From Taxillus chinensis (Eukaryota; Streptophyta; Magnoliopsida; Santalales; Loranthaceae), in assembly GCA_023512835.1 (NCBI GenBank), contig CM042085.1:29471812-29535811 (forward strand): DNA of 64,000 bases. Direction: 5' to 3'. Under the pieces are notes generated by a model. The model was not told where the DNA came from. It worked only from the letters and a program-made list of their open reading frames with translations, and did not search any database. Every line of letters begins with the position of its first letter. Position 1 is the stretch's first letter. The translations under genes and the position numbers were made by a program. Shown here one piece after another: positions 9,755-21,474 of this stretch.

Positions 9755-12154
9755 TGTCACGCTCCCAAATTCCAGGGAACCCGGAACTAGGAACATGACT
9801 TTCCCTTCCTCGCACCCGAAGGTCAAGGGGTTGGTGACTAGCACCAATGGAGACTACACCGCGGGTGCTGTCTCAAATATGCTACCCTGTACAGTCATAC
9901 ATCAAGGGTAATCCTGTACTTTCCATACATCATCATGCATATAATAAATCAAACAGTCATACAGACATCACATCACAACAGTATGCAAGTACAACTGTCC
10001 ACGGACCCATGTCCAAGATATCACACAAAATAATATAGAGTATAATACTGTATCATACATCAGAGTAGTGGGCGTCCTCCTGGAAGAAAGTCCTTTACTA
10101 GTCTCGGGTCACACCTGAAAAAGGGTAAACAACAAGTAGGGGTGAGCGACAAGCTCAGTAGGTGACCCCAATATTCCACATCATGCAAACATACAAGTCT
10201 ATACTACATGCTCTGTGTACTCGTGCACTGTGTAGTGTGCACAATCATCAGGACCCAGCCTGCCCTTACAGGACAGCTTGTCCACGATCCTCAACAGGAT
10301 CCCAGTTCAGGGCACTTAGCCCTACCGCAGTGCTATATGCCCGGACACAGTGCCACACAGGCCTGTCATCGGCGCATATGCCTGCCACGGCCACAACGCA
10401 ATATGTCCGGCCACAATGCCATACAGGACTGCCATCAGTGCATATGCCCGCCCCGTCAACCACATAGCATCATCTGTGCTCCACGGTGAGAACCCAACAA
10501 GTCATAGAGCCTAAGCCCCAATCCCTCAAACCAACATACCAACACCAATATGGTCTTAAGGTATACAACACTCCCTTAAGAACTGTAGCCAGTCTTCACT
10601 AGTCGATCCTCATTCCTTGACTAAGGAAGGAGATACCCATAGCAGCTATTTTTTTGCAATAAAAAGTCCCGGCATTGGGTTCTTATATCATAACTAAGAT
10701 AATCTGATTTTTGGGAATTTTTCTGAGATGTCTAACCCCACTTTCCAAAAATTCACCTCTATGAAAAACTGGATTTTTTGAGATTTTACACTAAATCCAA
10801 TTTTCACATTTTGAAAGAGTGGGAATTTAATTTTCTAGTATTTTTCTTTGAATCCAAATGGGGGGTATTTCATTATTTACATTGTAACTTAGTATAATAA
10901 TGCTTGATATGGGTTACAATGTAAATAGTCCAGTCCAGTGGAGTTGTACTGGCTCGAAGCTGCAGAACTGCCTGACTCGTAGCTGTGGAGCGCGGAACTG
11001 CAGCGCGCCTCAAAGACTCGAAGCTGGTCTTCGATCTTCGACCTTCGGACTACGACCTCCGAGTCTACGAACTACGGGTCTACAAACTACGAGTCTACGA
11101 ACTGCGAGTCTACGAACTATGGGTCTACGAACTACGAGTCTACGTCCTATGAGTCTATGAACCTTCGACCTAACGACCCTGGATCTTCGACCCTTCGACC
11201 CAGAATTTCGGATCTTCGTTATTTCGACCCAGTATCCGCCCAGGGTACTGTTCATCGTCGTTTTTGCTTGTTCTTCGTCTGGAATCGACCTAGCAACCCC
11301 CAGACGCTCACAAACACGCATTTTACGCAACAGACTACGATATCTACCTCGAAATGCATCAAGAACGCCTCCAAATCGCACAAATAATAGCAGAAATATG
11401 CACTAAATTGCAGATTTTAGAAATCTAGATCTAAATCCAAATTTCTATAGTTAACTTCTCAACCCTCATGGAATACACAGTTATACAACCCCAAAACCAC
11501 AAAAATATATATCAAAACTGATATAAAACATTTCTTAACCACAGATCTTATGCTAAACCATTAGATCTAACTCAAAATTAGATTTCCCCAAAACCTAGGG
11601 TTCATGCTTAATTTCATAAATCATGATAATTTCGTGCAAATCCAAAACAGAATCAAATAAGGAGCTTAATGACACCTACCTGGAGTGATTCTTTGAGCTC
11701 CACGAACCCAAATCGCCCCAAATCGCCAAGGCACCAAGCTCCAAACTCTCTCTCTCTCTCTCTCTCTCTCTTAAACGCACAAACGTGATAGCGTAAAGTG
11801 AAAGCTCATTCTTTTTCCTACTATTTATATTTTTGTCAGTCATTGACTAATAACTGACCTAGTCAATCATTGACCTCCAAGGTCCCGAACTCCAAATTGA
11901 GTCAAATTACAGTCAAAACGCTTGAAATAATGAGCACAATACTATTCAGATAATATCATACCCGCATGACCGCCCAGGCGCAAAGTCAACCAATAAACCC
12001 TAAAAAGTCAACAATCGGGTTAAATGGGGCCCCGACTCGGAATCGGGCCCAGGTATAGTGAAAATGCTCACATCGACGACTACACTACCGTCCAGATAGT
12101 TGCATTCCCATAGAATGGCTATCTCTCAAAACTACCCAAATACGAGTCTTTACA
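9755..12154 (-). mobile_element. Nested solo LTR (subfamily B) inside the Tekay gag
   Basis: A 2400-bp unit, TGTCACGCTCCC...CTTTACA, flanked by the perfect 5-bp duplication GAACT (9750-9754 and 12155-12159). It carries no coding region, so it is a solo LTR left by recombination between two LTRs. Orientation is minus: a TATA-like TATAAATAG lies at about 11823-11831 on that strand. It shares blocks with the host element's own LTR (AAAAGTCCCGGCATTGG near 10665, CTAACCCCACTTTCC near 10731, G tract and stem-loop near 10861-10926) but differs elsewhere, so it is a distinct subfamily. A second copy lies at 53781-56168. Confidence 0.93.
11030..11180. repeat. ~14-bp tandem repeat in solo LTR B
   Basis: Units of the form GAGTCTACGAACTAC repeat about ten times with variation, flanked by TTCGACC-type repeats on both sides. 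The same stretch in the Tekay LTRs (4075-4210 and 14200-14330) is instead built from CTCGA-type repeats. Confidence 0.75.
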
Positions 12155-12664
12155 GAACTCATCCCACAGCATCATCTGCACATCACGACTCCCAACAACA
12201 CTAAGCCACCACTCTAGGGCCTCACCCTCTAACTGTCTGACTACCAGTCTCACCTTATCCTCCTCCCGCGGTAGAAGAAAGGAGAATAGGTGCTCAATAT
12301 GCCTCAGCCAGTGCTCTACAGCCACTAGATCACCTCCTCATAGGAATTTACTTGGTTGTTCCTTTCGGAACCTTGTGACCACGTCCTCATCAACATGTCG
12401 GGTCTCCATTGCCTCGCGTGGAACCCTATCCTCACGCTGGGACTCCTCTCTGGGTGGTGGTGGAACCACCTGCTGTGCTGCTAACTCACGGCGCACTGCT
12501 TCCCGAACCTCGTCCCCCATACTTTCCCTCAATGCCCCCACTTGGGCCACAAGCTATGCCAACAACTCATTTCCCCCAGCGGACTGCCCCTCATCTGGCC
12601 CTACATGGGTGGAAGACTCATCACCAACTGCCTCAGACGCACGTAGCACTCTCCTCGGAGGCAT
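12155..12664 (-). pseudogene. Tekay gag, N-terminal half
   Basis: The likely start codon is the ATG at 12664, giving MPPRRVLRAS. The frame is broken by a stop at about 12556 and another near 12345. It then gives VEHWLRHIEHLFSF, VRQLEGEALEWW and LWDEF, hallmarks of a gypsy capsid, before the solo LTR cuts it immediately after WDEF at 12155. The capsid resumes at 9754. The ATG lies about 380 bases downstream of the PBS, a normal leader length. Confidence 0.85.
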
Positions 12665-13040
12665 TTTCACTACATAAAGAAACAAAGTTCAATCTCTATT
12701 CCATCCCATCACATGGGCCAATCACACATATAGCACATATCACAAATGGCTCACACTAAAACACACGAGTCACATAATGCACATATATAAGCTGTCACAC
12801 AAGCACACATATCTAAATTGTCACACAGTTCATCATATCATCACATATAGCACATCAAGCTAGTTTCACATTCTCAATGCAAACTAGTGCCTATTAATGA
12901 ATGCGCACCTACACCATAACTGATTACCCCCAGTACACCTTAGAGACTCATAAAGGACCGTGTTGATTAGGCACGTCCCTCCATGCTCCTCAAAAGGAAT
13001 CAAGAGTAATCAATCACCCCGCTACCCTAGGCCAGCTAGA
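12665..13040 (-). other. Tekay 5' leader
   Basis: Untranslated stretch between the PBS and gag. Between about 12720 and 12860 it is rich in CACATAT/CACACATAT words, like the zone at 5220-5460 next to the other LTR. No other structure is recognised. Confidence 0.5.
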
Positions 13041-13058
13041 CCATGCTCTGATACCATC
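13041..13058 (-). other. Primer binding site (initiator-Met tRNA type)
   Basis: On the minus strand the bases directly after the 5' LTR read TGGTATCAGAGCATGG, the common plant PBS complementary to the 3' end of initiator methionine tRNA. It fixes the element's orientation. Confidence 0.9.
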
Positions 13059-15093
13059 TGTCACGCCCCGGATTTCCGACCTGCAGAAACCGGTTAGTGA
13101 ATCCCCATGCCCGCACCCAAAGGGATAAGGAGTTGGTGAGAACATTGAGAAAGGGACCTTAGCACGGGTGCCGTCCCTAAACCATATCACACATATACAG
13201 AAATCTCATTCCAAAGCACAATACACACACATTCACACATGTTCTTTCCCCCACGGGGTTACATCATAGTTTTCATAATCCAACAAAACGAATAAACACA
13301 CACAAGGTCTTCACCTCTGGTGAACCTCCTAGATCCTGTAAGAACCTAAAATAAACAAAAACAAACATAACAGGAGGGGTGAGCAACCACAACTCAGTAG
13401 GGATCATGTCTCCCCGACCCATCCCAACTCATAAACTAGTGTAGGCATGTGCTCGTGTAATGCTACATATACATTACTAACTCAATCATGTACACATGCA
13501 TTCAAATACATAAAAAGCCTCCCAGGTAATCACAAACATTGCCTCTCAGACACCATGTTGCCCTCCCCAGGCACAGTATTGCCCCTCGGGCACAGCATTG
13601 CCTCTTAGGCACAATATTACCTCTCAGGTACAGTATTACCTCATAGGTAAAATATTAGCTCGTAGGTATAGTATTACCTCTCAGGTACAGTAGTCTCTTA
13701 GGCTTCAAACAAATCTCACCTCTCAGGCCCTCAACAGTAGCCTCCCAGGCTTAACAAGGTAGCTTCGCATGCCTACATGACCACTAGGGTTCATATACTC
13801 TCTCTGTAACATAGGCCAATCTTCACAACTCTATCCTCAAGTCTTGACTTAGAGAGAGGATTTTCGTAGAACTTGTTTTCTTGAAACAAAAAGTCCTGGC
13901 ATTGGCTCCTCATACCATAACTGAGATAATCCTATTTTTGGAGATTTTTCTGAGAGATCTAACCCCACTTTCCAAAAAATTCACCACTACGAAAAACTGC
14001 AAATTTGGGATTTTACACTAAATCCCATTTTTCACATTTTGAAGGAGTGGGAATTAAATTTTCTAGTATTTTTCTTTGAATCCAAATGGGGGGGGGGTAT
14101 TTCGCTATTTACATTGTAACTTAAGTATAATAATTAAATGTGGAGAGACTTAATGGTTACAATGTAAATGGGTCCAGGCACCCTGGCAATTACACTGTCT
14201 AACTACTCGAGACACCCTACTCGAGACACCTTGCTCGAAGCTCTGCTCGACCCTGCTCGACACTCTAGGCTCAAGCAACATGCTCGAGGCTCTCTGCTCG
14301 ATGCTCTGCTCGAAGCTAGCTTCGAGTAGTTCCCAGTCGCGAATCGTCGACTGCGTTCTTCCCGATTTCATCCCAAAACCCAATTATACCCATTAAATCT
14401 CCATTTGTAAGCACTAATTCATCCCACAAATAGCTTTCTAACTTATCATAGCCATCTTAGGCTGCCAAAACCACATCAATTCATACCAAAACAACATAAA
14501 TTGAGTTTCTCAAACTCTAGGGTTCATACTTCCAATTCCACGAATTGGGAGTTAATTCACATGTTTTAGATACTCTAGCAAGTATAATCAACGACATAGG
14601 AGTGAGAAGAACGAATCCTTATCTCGACTTTGGTCGATTTGAGCTTCGGATCGTCTAATTGGCTTTCCCCCTTCTCTTTCTCTCTCTTCTCCTCTATTTC
14701 TCTCTCTAGAAAGGCACGCACGTATGAAAATTAGGGATTTGAGTTCTTCACTACCCTATTTATACTTTCCCATATTTAATTCGTTAAAATATCAAAATTA
14801 CCCTCACAAGGTCCAGACTCCAAATCAAGCCCAATTACTGTCAAAACGCTCCGTTTGACAAATACATCACTGTACTGAGGTTTGTTTTTCCAAATAAGAC
14901 CTCGAATATAAAGTCACCCGATCACACCACAAAAATCCCAAAATTAGCCTTTCTGGACTCCGACTCCAAATCGGACCCACTCACAGCCAAAACTCTCTAT
15001 TCGACGCATACGTCATCATACTGATATTCACATCCCTTAATGTGCACTCCATCACATGGTTAACTGCCAGAACCCCAAACACGGGTCATTACA
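13059..15093 (-). repeat. Right LTR (5' LTR) of the Tekay element
   Basis: Begins TGTCACGCCCCGGATTTCC and ends CATTACA. Almost the same length as the left LTR but with scattered substitutions and small indels, so the insertion is not recent. It holds the 19-bp array (13540-13700), the G tract near 14089-14097 and the stem-loop arms at 14107-14119 and 14157-14169. A TATA-like element lies near 14758-14766 on the minus strand. It directly joins the second half of the caulimovirid-like sequence. Confidence 0.92.
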
Positions 15094-17050
15094 ACAATAT
15101 TCTTAATCTCCTTCACCAAATGACCATGACCTCTAATGCATACAAAACTCAAACCAATATCTCTGATAGAGTTATTGTAAGAATCTTCATCTCAGGTTTC
15201 TATGGTAACTCAAAGGCTGGTGTGGTTTCTATCTTTCATCTTCACAAAAAGAAATGATTCTCACAAGTATCAAAACTTATGAAAGCCATACTCCTATCCT
15301 TGATCACCAACATGAAACAATTCCTGATGCTATTGCCACCTTAATTGTTTCCATAAGTATCCATTCATTGGTGATTCTTCCCATCTCAAAAACAAAAATG
15401 CTGAACTTCTTTCCAACCTTCGTTGTAGGAAGTTATCTGACTTTCAATACTACAAAAAACACTTTCCTTACTAGGGTCATGCTTAGAGAATATTCAAATC
15501 AACTCTTTTAGAAAGAAAATTTTCTAGCTGGGTTACCTACCCTTTTAGGAGAACGTGCTAGAAATCATATCAAAGAAACCATAAGAAATCTCATCCCATA
15601 CAATCTACTTACTCATGGAGAATTAATTAGTTTCACCCAAAAAGCTGGCCTCCAAATTTGTCAAGATTTAAAAATCCAAAAAAATTTAAAATGGGAAATG
15701 AAACAAACAAAACAAGAATTAGGTTCATTTTGAATTTGAATTCTCCTCTTCTCTTTCAACACAACAATGTGATGGAAGCTACTTCAAAACAACTAAATTG
15801 TCTCCTTATAAATCTCCCCATAAAAAACCATCCAAACACTTTCCTTCCACATCTCACAAATTTCCCCCAAATGAGTTTTATACAAAACTATCTCCAAAAA
15901 ATCCTTCCAATTCCAAACTAAGAACTGTTACTTGTTACAAATGTGACAAAATCGGCCATTATGCAAAAAATTGTCGTATTTCCTAAAAACTTCATAAATT
16001 AAGTATAGACAAAGAATTAGTCAACAAAATAGAAAGTCATCTCCTTGAAAACTCTAGTGATTCTGAATTTATTAGCCACTCTGAGGATAATCTGGCTCTC
16101 CAAATAGATAAACTTGCCAATCCAAATTCTTCTGATAATTTTTTCAATAGTCTAAGTGTGTTTTCAAAAGATTATCAATCCATTCTTGATGTCATCCAAT
16201 AAGTTGACAATCCACAAATTAGAAAACAATTAATTGAAAAACTCATCTCCTCACTCGAACAAAATTCCATTAGGCTACCTTTTATTCCCCCTACTCATTA
16301 TGATTTAACCATCATTCTCAAAAGACAAAATATTCCCTGATCTCCTACTCTTTCTCTCGAAAGTCACCAATTTTTTTTAAAATTACAAAGACAAGTTGAC
16401 TAACTTGAAAATTGAAAAAATAAAGTTATTTATCATTTTCAAAATCTTCACATTCCTGGTTCTAGTACTAACAAAAATAATTCTCCTGAACACCCTTCAA
16501 ATGATTATTTCTTTCTCCTTAGAGAAGTTATTACACAAAAAAATTCATTCGTATTACTATTAAATTTAATATTAACTTTATCCTGCACAACAATTGCTCT
16601 CTTTGATACTGGTGCTGATCTAAATTGTCTTCAAATTGGCTTAATTCCTCCAAATCTCCAAACTCCTTCTCATCAAAGTCTTATTGCTACTAACAATCAA
16701 AGTCTTCCCATTTCTTCTGAGTTCGAAGGCATTATAATCAATAATGATGTTGAAATTAGAACAAATTTTATTTTATTATAAAATATCAATTATGTTGTTA
16801 TTCTTGGCACCCCTTTCATTCATTTAATTACATCATACATGGTCCATTATGATCATATTTCTAGCAGTCCAAATCTTATTTTTTCTTTTTCTTTTTTACA
16901 AAAACCGCATATTCAAAATTTTAACATTTTAAAATCACATGTTATCATGGCTCCTCCAACTAACCCTCTACAGGAAGGCAAATCCCATATGGACCTCCCT
17001 GACACCATCACCTCCACCCATGACGAAATCCAACCATGTGTAGTTGGATA
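15094..17050 (+). pseudogene. Endogenous caulimovirid-like sequence, part 2: coat/zinc knuckle and protease
   Basis: Continues the reading interrupted at 2921. The translation begins with NLLHQMTMTSNAYKTQ and FISGFYGNSK, resembling caulimovirid coat sequence. A CX2CX4HX4C zinc knuckle, CYKCDKIGHYAKNC, lies at 15933-15974; such knuckles bind the packaged genome. A retropepsin-like motif, ALFDTGADLNCLQ, lies at about 16593-16631, followed by VILGTPFI near 16800. Stops and frame changes occur throughout. After the protease no reverse transcriptase or RNase H is visible before the promoter region, so at least 1.5 kb of the expected genome is missing. Which caulimovirid genus it derives from is not certain; petuvirus/florendovirus types look closest. 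Confidence 0.65.
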
Positions 17051-17270
17051 GAATTACTACACCTTATTAGATGCAAACGACGCCTAATGGGCCTTCATAA
17101 AATCCGTTGATCATTGTGGGTTTGCAAAAAAATCCAATAAAGCACTCTGTGCAAATCCGCGTGTAATCGGTCAGAATGACTACACCTCATTTGGTGCAAA
17201 TAGTGCCTAATGGGCCTTCATTAAATTCGTTAATTGTTGTGGATTTGCGAAAAAATACAATATAGGCCCA
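17038..17270 (+). repeat. Diverged ~122-bp tandem duplication
   Basis: Two copies begin at about 17038 and 17160. Both hold GAATNACTACACC, GCCTAATGGGCCTTCAT and a GGNTTTGCNAAAAAA block. In one frame both copies translate to WAFIK followed about ten residues later by FAKK, and both have a stop just before that Trp. It sits where the polyprotein would continue past the protease. Confidence 0.7.
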
Positions 17271-17452
17271 TTCCCAATGGCCTCCAAAGAAGATTCAAGG
17301 TCTCTCCAAATAAGGCCTAATCACGACAGCCCATTTCCAAAATTAATCCAAGGTGAATAAAAGAAGTCATCCTAATCCCAGCGGCTCATCCAAATTACAG
17401 CTCCAAATTCATTATGGACCCTCATGGTCCAATCTCATTACAAAGCCCGTGT

Positions 17453-17824
17453 TGACGTAAGGCCCAATCCCAGCGGCCCATCCAGATGTGGTCCAAAATT
17501 CATCTACAATATTTGGCTCCAGGTCCAAATCAATAAAATGAAGGCCCAAAGCCCACGTCAAAGAGAAGCCCACGACTCTATGGCCCATGTTGCAGTCAAA
17601 GCTCAAGAAGGTCCATTCTCAGAGGCTCATCACACTCAAGCCCAAGTCCAAGGTTTCATTTTATTGTTTATAGCCCACGTAGCAATTAAAAAAAGAAGTC
17701 AAATTCCAAAGTTACCCTTCCTTCCTTTGGAAGCCTCCTCTCGTGCTTATATAAGGAGACTCCCTCCTCCTTTTTTCAAAAGCCTTTCACCAACAAAACC
17801 TACACTCTCCACACATACACACAC

Positions 17825-17887
<63 letters not shown>

Positions 17888-18120
17888 AGGAGCCCCTTTC
17901 TCCTCCCTCACCACAAAGCTCCTTCCTCCTCCATATACAAAGCTTTCCTACAAAGCTTCTCTCCTTCTTCTTCCATCTTCCAAATTTAGTTTAAGTTTTA
18001 TTTTAAGGATGCTTGATTAAAACTCTGACGTTGTACTTTCCTTCCAAAATTCCAAAAGATTGTATCAAAGGTTGGTACAAAGGTTTGTACATGTATTTCA
18101 AATTTTATTAATGAAATAAA
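17453..18120 (+). promoter_or_regulatory. 35S-like caulimovirid promoter and poly(A) region
   Basis: TGACGTAAGGCCCAATCCC at 17453 resembles the as-1 enhancer element of caulimovirid promoters. A TATATAAG box at 17748-17755 is followed by GAGAC. A (CT)n tract at 17828-17883 lies in the presumed transcript leader. An AATAAA signal lies at 18115-18120, about 370 bases past the TATA box. Promoter and poly(A) signal in this order and spacing are the usual arrangement for a terminally redundant pregenomic RNA. Activity is not shown by the sequence. The 17424-18020 open frame across it is considered spurious. Confidence 0.55.
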
Positions 18121-18271
18121 TTATTTTTTTCTTATCTTCTTCCTTCTCCCGACCCCTTTCTATACTTATGTAAATATATATATATAAGTATAAAGTATAT
18201 ATATATATATATTATATGCTAATATCCCATGATTATATGCCTAGTTTTCGGTCGTGAAGGTTTTTAATTTA

Positions 18272-18315
<44 letters not shown>

Positions 18316-18868
18316 TAATTTTCCATATTGGGTACCAATATGGTTCATACCAATATGGTCTAGTAGTAGAGGTACCGATTATATATATATATATATATAT
18401 AATATTTATATACGTGTTATATTAACTAATATTTATATATAAAATATATTTATATATATATAAGAAATAATTTTTTAAAGAACTTGTATATATATATTAT
18501 TTGTTTTCTATAATAAATATGTATATATAAGTTTTTTAAGTGGATAAAAATGTTTAAAACAAATATACATTTTCATGAGTTAAATAATACTATTGTATAA
18601 TTTTAATGCATAATGTAGTACTCTTATTGTCCATGTATTATTGTTGAAACATAGAATAAAAGTTATGAATTGTGATTGTTATTGTAGGAGGTTATATTTA
18701 TTAGGAAATTTTTACTAATTTTTAAGAATAAGGTGACATATACGTTTGAAGAATAGGTTAATTATTTATTGAGTTAAGTTGTTGCTTATCCTAGTCTAGG
18801 AAATAGGATTTACCCATTGTGATTGTTTTTGAAGAAGAGAGTCTCACTCTTCACAGGATTTTCATTCT
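18121..18868. other. AT-rich spacer with TA microsatellites
   Basis: (TA)n runs occur at about 18174-18215, 18278-18312 and 18379-18402. No gene is recognised. Confidence 0.6.
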
Positions 18869-19344
18869 TGTCACGCCCCGAATTTCCAATCCGAGGAAAC
18901 AGGTACGTGACTCCCCTTTTACCCACACGGAGGGCAAAGGGGTTAGGATACAAACCCCGAATATAACATTTTAAGCATCTACAACACATTCAAGAAAGTA
19001 ATGTTCATTAAAGCAATCCACAATCCAAACCAGTCTTTATTACAATAAAATCCTCTTTTCAATCCATCCCCACTGGGGTTACATCAATTCCCACAAAATA
19101 ACATAAAATGAAAGACGGTAAGGTAAGTAAGGACTTCCACCTTGGGGTCCCACCTAACGCATGTATGTTCCTGAAAGAAAACATAACATAGAGGGAGGGG
19201 TGAGCAACCACAGCTCAGTATGGATCATGTCTCCCAAACCCATCCCATGCTCCTAGTGTCTACATGAGGGTGTGTACAGGTGCAGTGTAGTGACAATAAG
19301 ATATAAACAGGTTGTATTCCACAATCACACGGCATACACATATC

Positions 19345-19480
19345 CACGACCATACAAGCTTAGCCATATAGGCTAACATATCCATAGCCACTCAGGCTTA
19401 GCCACACGGGCTAACATATCCACAACCACACGGGCTAACATATCCACAACCATATAGGCTTAGCCACACGGGCTATCAGT
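19345..19480. repeat. Tandem array in solo LTR C
   Basis: Repeats of GGCTTAGCCA(T/C)A(T/C)(A/G)GGCTAACATATCCAC with variation, about five units. It occupies the same relative place in the LTR as the unrelated arrays at 3405-3580 and 10330-10450. Confidence 0.7.
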
Positions 19481-20102
19481 TCCAGTCCCGAGCTTCCACA
19501 GCCACCGGGTTCCACAAACACAGCATACAAGGTCACACAGGCATTAAACCAAACACGTAGCACACACACTTTCACAGGCATAATACCAAACACTTAGTTC
19601 GCACAGCCAATCTGGCATAAAATCAGACACCTGACATGCAGAGTCTCTCAGGTATTTTACCAAACGCGTAACATGCATACATTCACAAACCCACAATTCC
19701 AGCCACACAGGCATATTCACAGACATATTCACACAGGCATTTTATCGAACACTTAATATGCACTCACCATCCAACACCAGAAGACATCAAAAACCGCCAT
19801 TGAAGGCCAACATCCATATAGGAGATCACACCTATATGGATTACATATATATATAAACAGATATAATCCATAATCTACCCTAGAACCCTAGAACAGAGGA
19901 GGATTTAGGAAGAATAAAACCCCTACCTTGTATGTTCTCCTGCTCCCACTTCCACGCAAGACTCCGACCACCCACGCAAGACGCTCCGGCAGCCACCAGA
20001 AGCTCTGCTTCCCTCTCTCTCTCTCTCTGCGACGGCTGGTGGAACAACAAACCCTAAAACCTAAAACAGAGGGCTCCTCATCCTTATATAGACCTCCCAC
20101 TA

Positions 20103-20161
20103 TCAAAACGACGTAGTTTTGATTAAGTGAAACCCAGCATCAAAACGACGTAGTTTTGATG
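20103..20161 (-). promoter_or_regulatory. Two palindromic ACGT-core boxes upstream of the solo LTR C TATA box
   Basis: Two copies of a palindromic box with arms ATCAAAAC and GTTTTGAT around GACGTA lie at about 20103-20124 and 20140-20161, some 15-70 bases upstream of the minus-strand TATA box. ACGT cores are the usual binding site of plant bZIP factors. The arrangement suggests a U3 enhancer, but this is inference. Confidence 0.45.
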
Positions 20162-20185
20162 GGACAAGCAACAACCTTCCCGCAT

Positions 20186-20500
20186 CCATACACGCCAAAA
20201 TATCCACAATTCCAACATGGTCCTTTGGGGAAAAATCATTAGAATGACAAAACCAAGGTAACCATGCAAAAACATGCTTGCACGCCAATTTGAACGTCAA
20301 TTCCCCAATTGGCGTGCAGCTCCAAATGCACTCAAACTTTACCCCAAGCCTTCTTGCATCATGTAAAAGACATTCATGCAATAAAAACCTTGCACGCCAA
20401 ATGGGTCCAATTCGCGTGCACGTCCTTTTGGCCTAAAACTTCTGTGGTAGATAGAAGACATCATTCTAAGAATCTTTTGCTCTGCACGCCAATTCATCTG
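20186..20500. repeat. GCACGCCAA motif cluster in solo LTR C U3
   Basis: The word GCACGCCAA(T/A) occurs near 20188 (variant), 20280, 20393 and 20483. Its inverse (AATTGGCGTGCA, AATTCGCGTGCA) occurs near 20306 and 20410, forming short inverted pairs. All lie in the presumed U3 region. Confidence 0.55.
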
Positions 20501-20685
20501 AGCCCATCTACTAGGTCAAAATCAACCTCCAAAACCGGACAAAACAGCCTAAAAACGCCTGTATATGCAAATAGCATCTTCCTAGGGCATAAAAGCATGT
20601 TAGCAAACTCCCTAAAACCCAACAATATCCACTCACAAGGCATCTTCGGTTAACTTCTTACATACCACAAATACGGGTCATTACA

Positions 20686-21474
20686 ATTTTACATGCCAAT
20701 TTGTGGGAGGAAATCAAGCAACCACAACGACAGATACATACATCAACTTATGCGGTCATTTGGCAACCAATAAACCCGACAGACTATACAAATGTCGTCA
20801 CAGACTCCTTTCTTTGAAGACAAAGTTGTCATTATCAACGATAACATCATACACGGAAAACTAGAACTGAGCAAAAAAATGAACAAATCGATTTAACCCG
20901 ATAAACCAATTGACCGAAAATCAAATAAATCGATATTTTTGGGTGAGTTAACTAACCTGTCAATCCAACCGAAAATCAAATAAACCGATTAGAAAAATAA
21001 TATAACCCGCTCAAATTGACTGACAAACACATTTGGATGAGAAATTTTTTCTAACATGGTAAGAAATATACAGATTTTATGAATTAAAAGTGAAAGTATA
21101 TTAATCGTGGTCTTCCTAGGTTTAATCCAAAGATTTTTTTGATGATGACAATTTATTTAATTTGGTTTGTTGGAATTAGATATTAGATTATGTATTCTAG
21201 TTTGTGTTGATGTTGTGAATTTAAGGTGAAAAATTGGCCAAAAATTTAGTTTAGCAAACCAACTAAATTAAATAAATTGGCCCAAACCAACCGCTGATCA
21301 CCCTTATGGCAAACTGCTACATGAATTACATGATACTAAAGATTGGCAAACACTCTGGCATCTTATGCACATGCAAACAATCAAGACAATAATTGTATTG
21401 CCCATGCATTCATAAATAAGTCCAAGAGTACGTCAAAATGTTTGAGGTTTTTCAAAAGGTAAAATCTGAAAAAC
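20686..21474. other. AT-rich stretch, nothing recognised
   Basis: Contains repeated AAATCAAATAAACCGAT-type words around 20880-21000 but no gene or clear element boundary. Confidence 0.4.

Larger units (their letters stand above)
2922..15093 (-). mobile_element. Ty3/gypsy Tekay (Del) chromovirus, nearly complete but decayed
   Basis: Bounded by two long LTRs (2036 and 2035 bp), both TG...CA, with a perfect 5-bp target duplication ACAAT at 2917-2921 and 15094-15098. Oriented on the minus strand: the tRNA-iMet-type PBS lies beside the right LTR and a polypurine tract beside the left one. Gag, protease, RT, RNase H, integrase and a C-terminal chromodomain occur in that order from right to left. 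The C-terminal block (HSVFHVSQLQKYHPDP, then the WRHH...TWERE region) and the long LTRs point to the Tekay/Del lineage. Stops and frameshifts in every gene make it non-autonomous. It lies inside the caulimovirid-like sequence and is itself interrupted at 9755-12154. Confidence 0.93.
18869..20685 (-). mobile_element. Solo LTR (subfamily C), Tekay-type
   Basis: An 1817-bp unit, TGTCACGCCCCGAATTTCC...CATTACA, flanked by ATTCT (18864-18868) and ATTTT (20686-20690), a 5-bp duplication with one mismatch. It shares the block GTGAGCAACCACAGCTCAGTA (about 19200) with the Tekay LTR at 13379. The TATA box is TATATAAGG at about 20081-20089 on the minus strand, so transcription would run leftward. No coding sequence is seen. 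Notable contents are a ~25-bp tandem array at 19345-19480 and palindromic copies just upstream of the TATA box. Confidence 0.88.

Noticed and set aside
11010..11381. Arg-rich 123-residue minus-strand frame
   Set aside because: It reflects the 14-bp tandem repeat in solo LTR B, read as a repetitive VVRRLxVRR pattern.
17424..18020. 198-residue plus-strand frame
   Set aside because: It runs through promoter-like sequence and a long CT repeat; the translation is low-complexity and the TATA box lies inside it.
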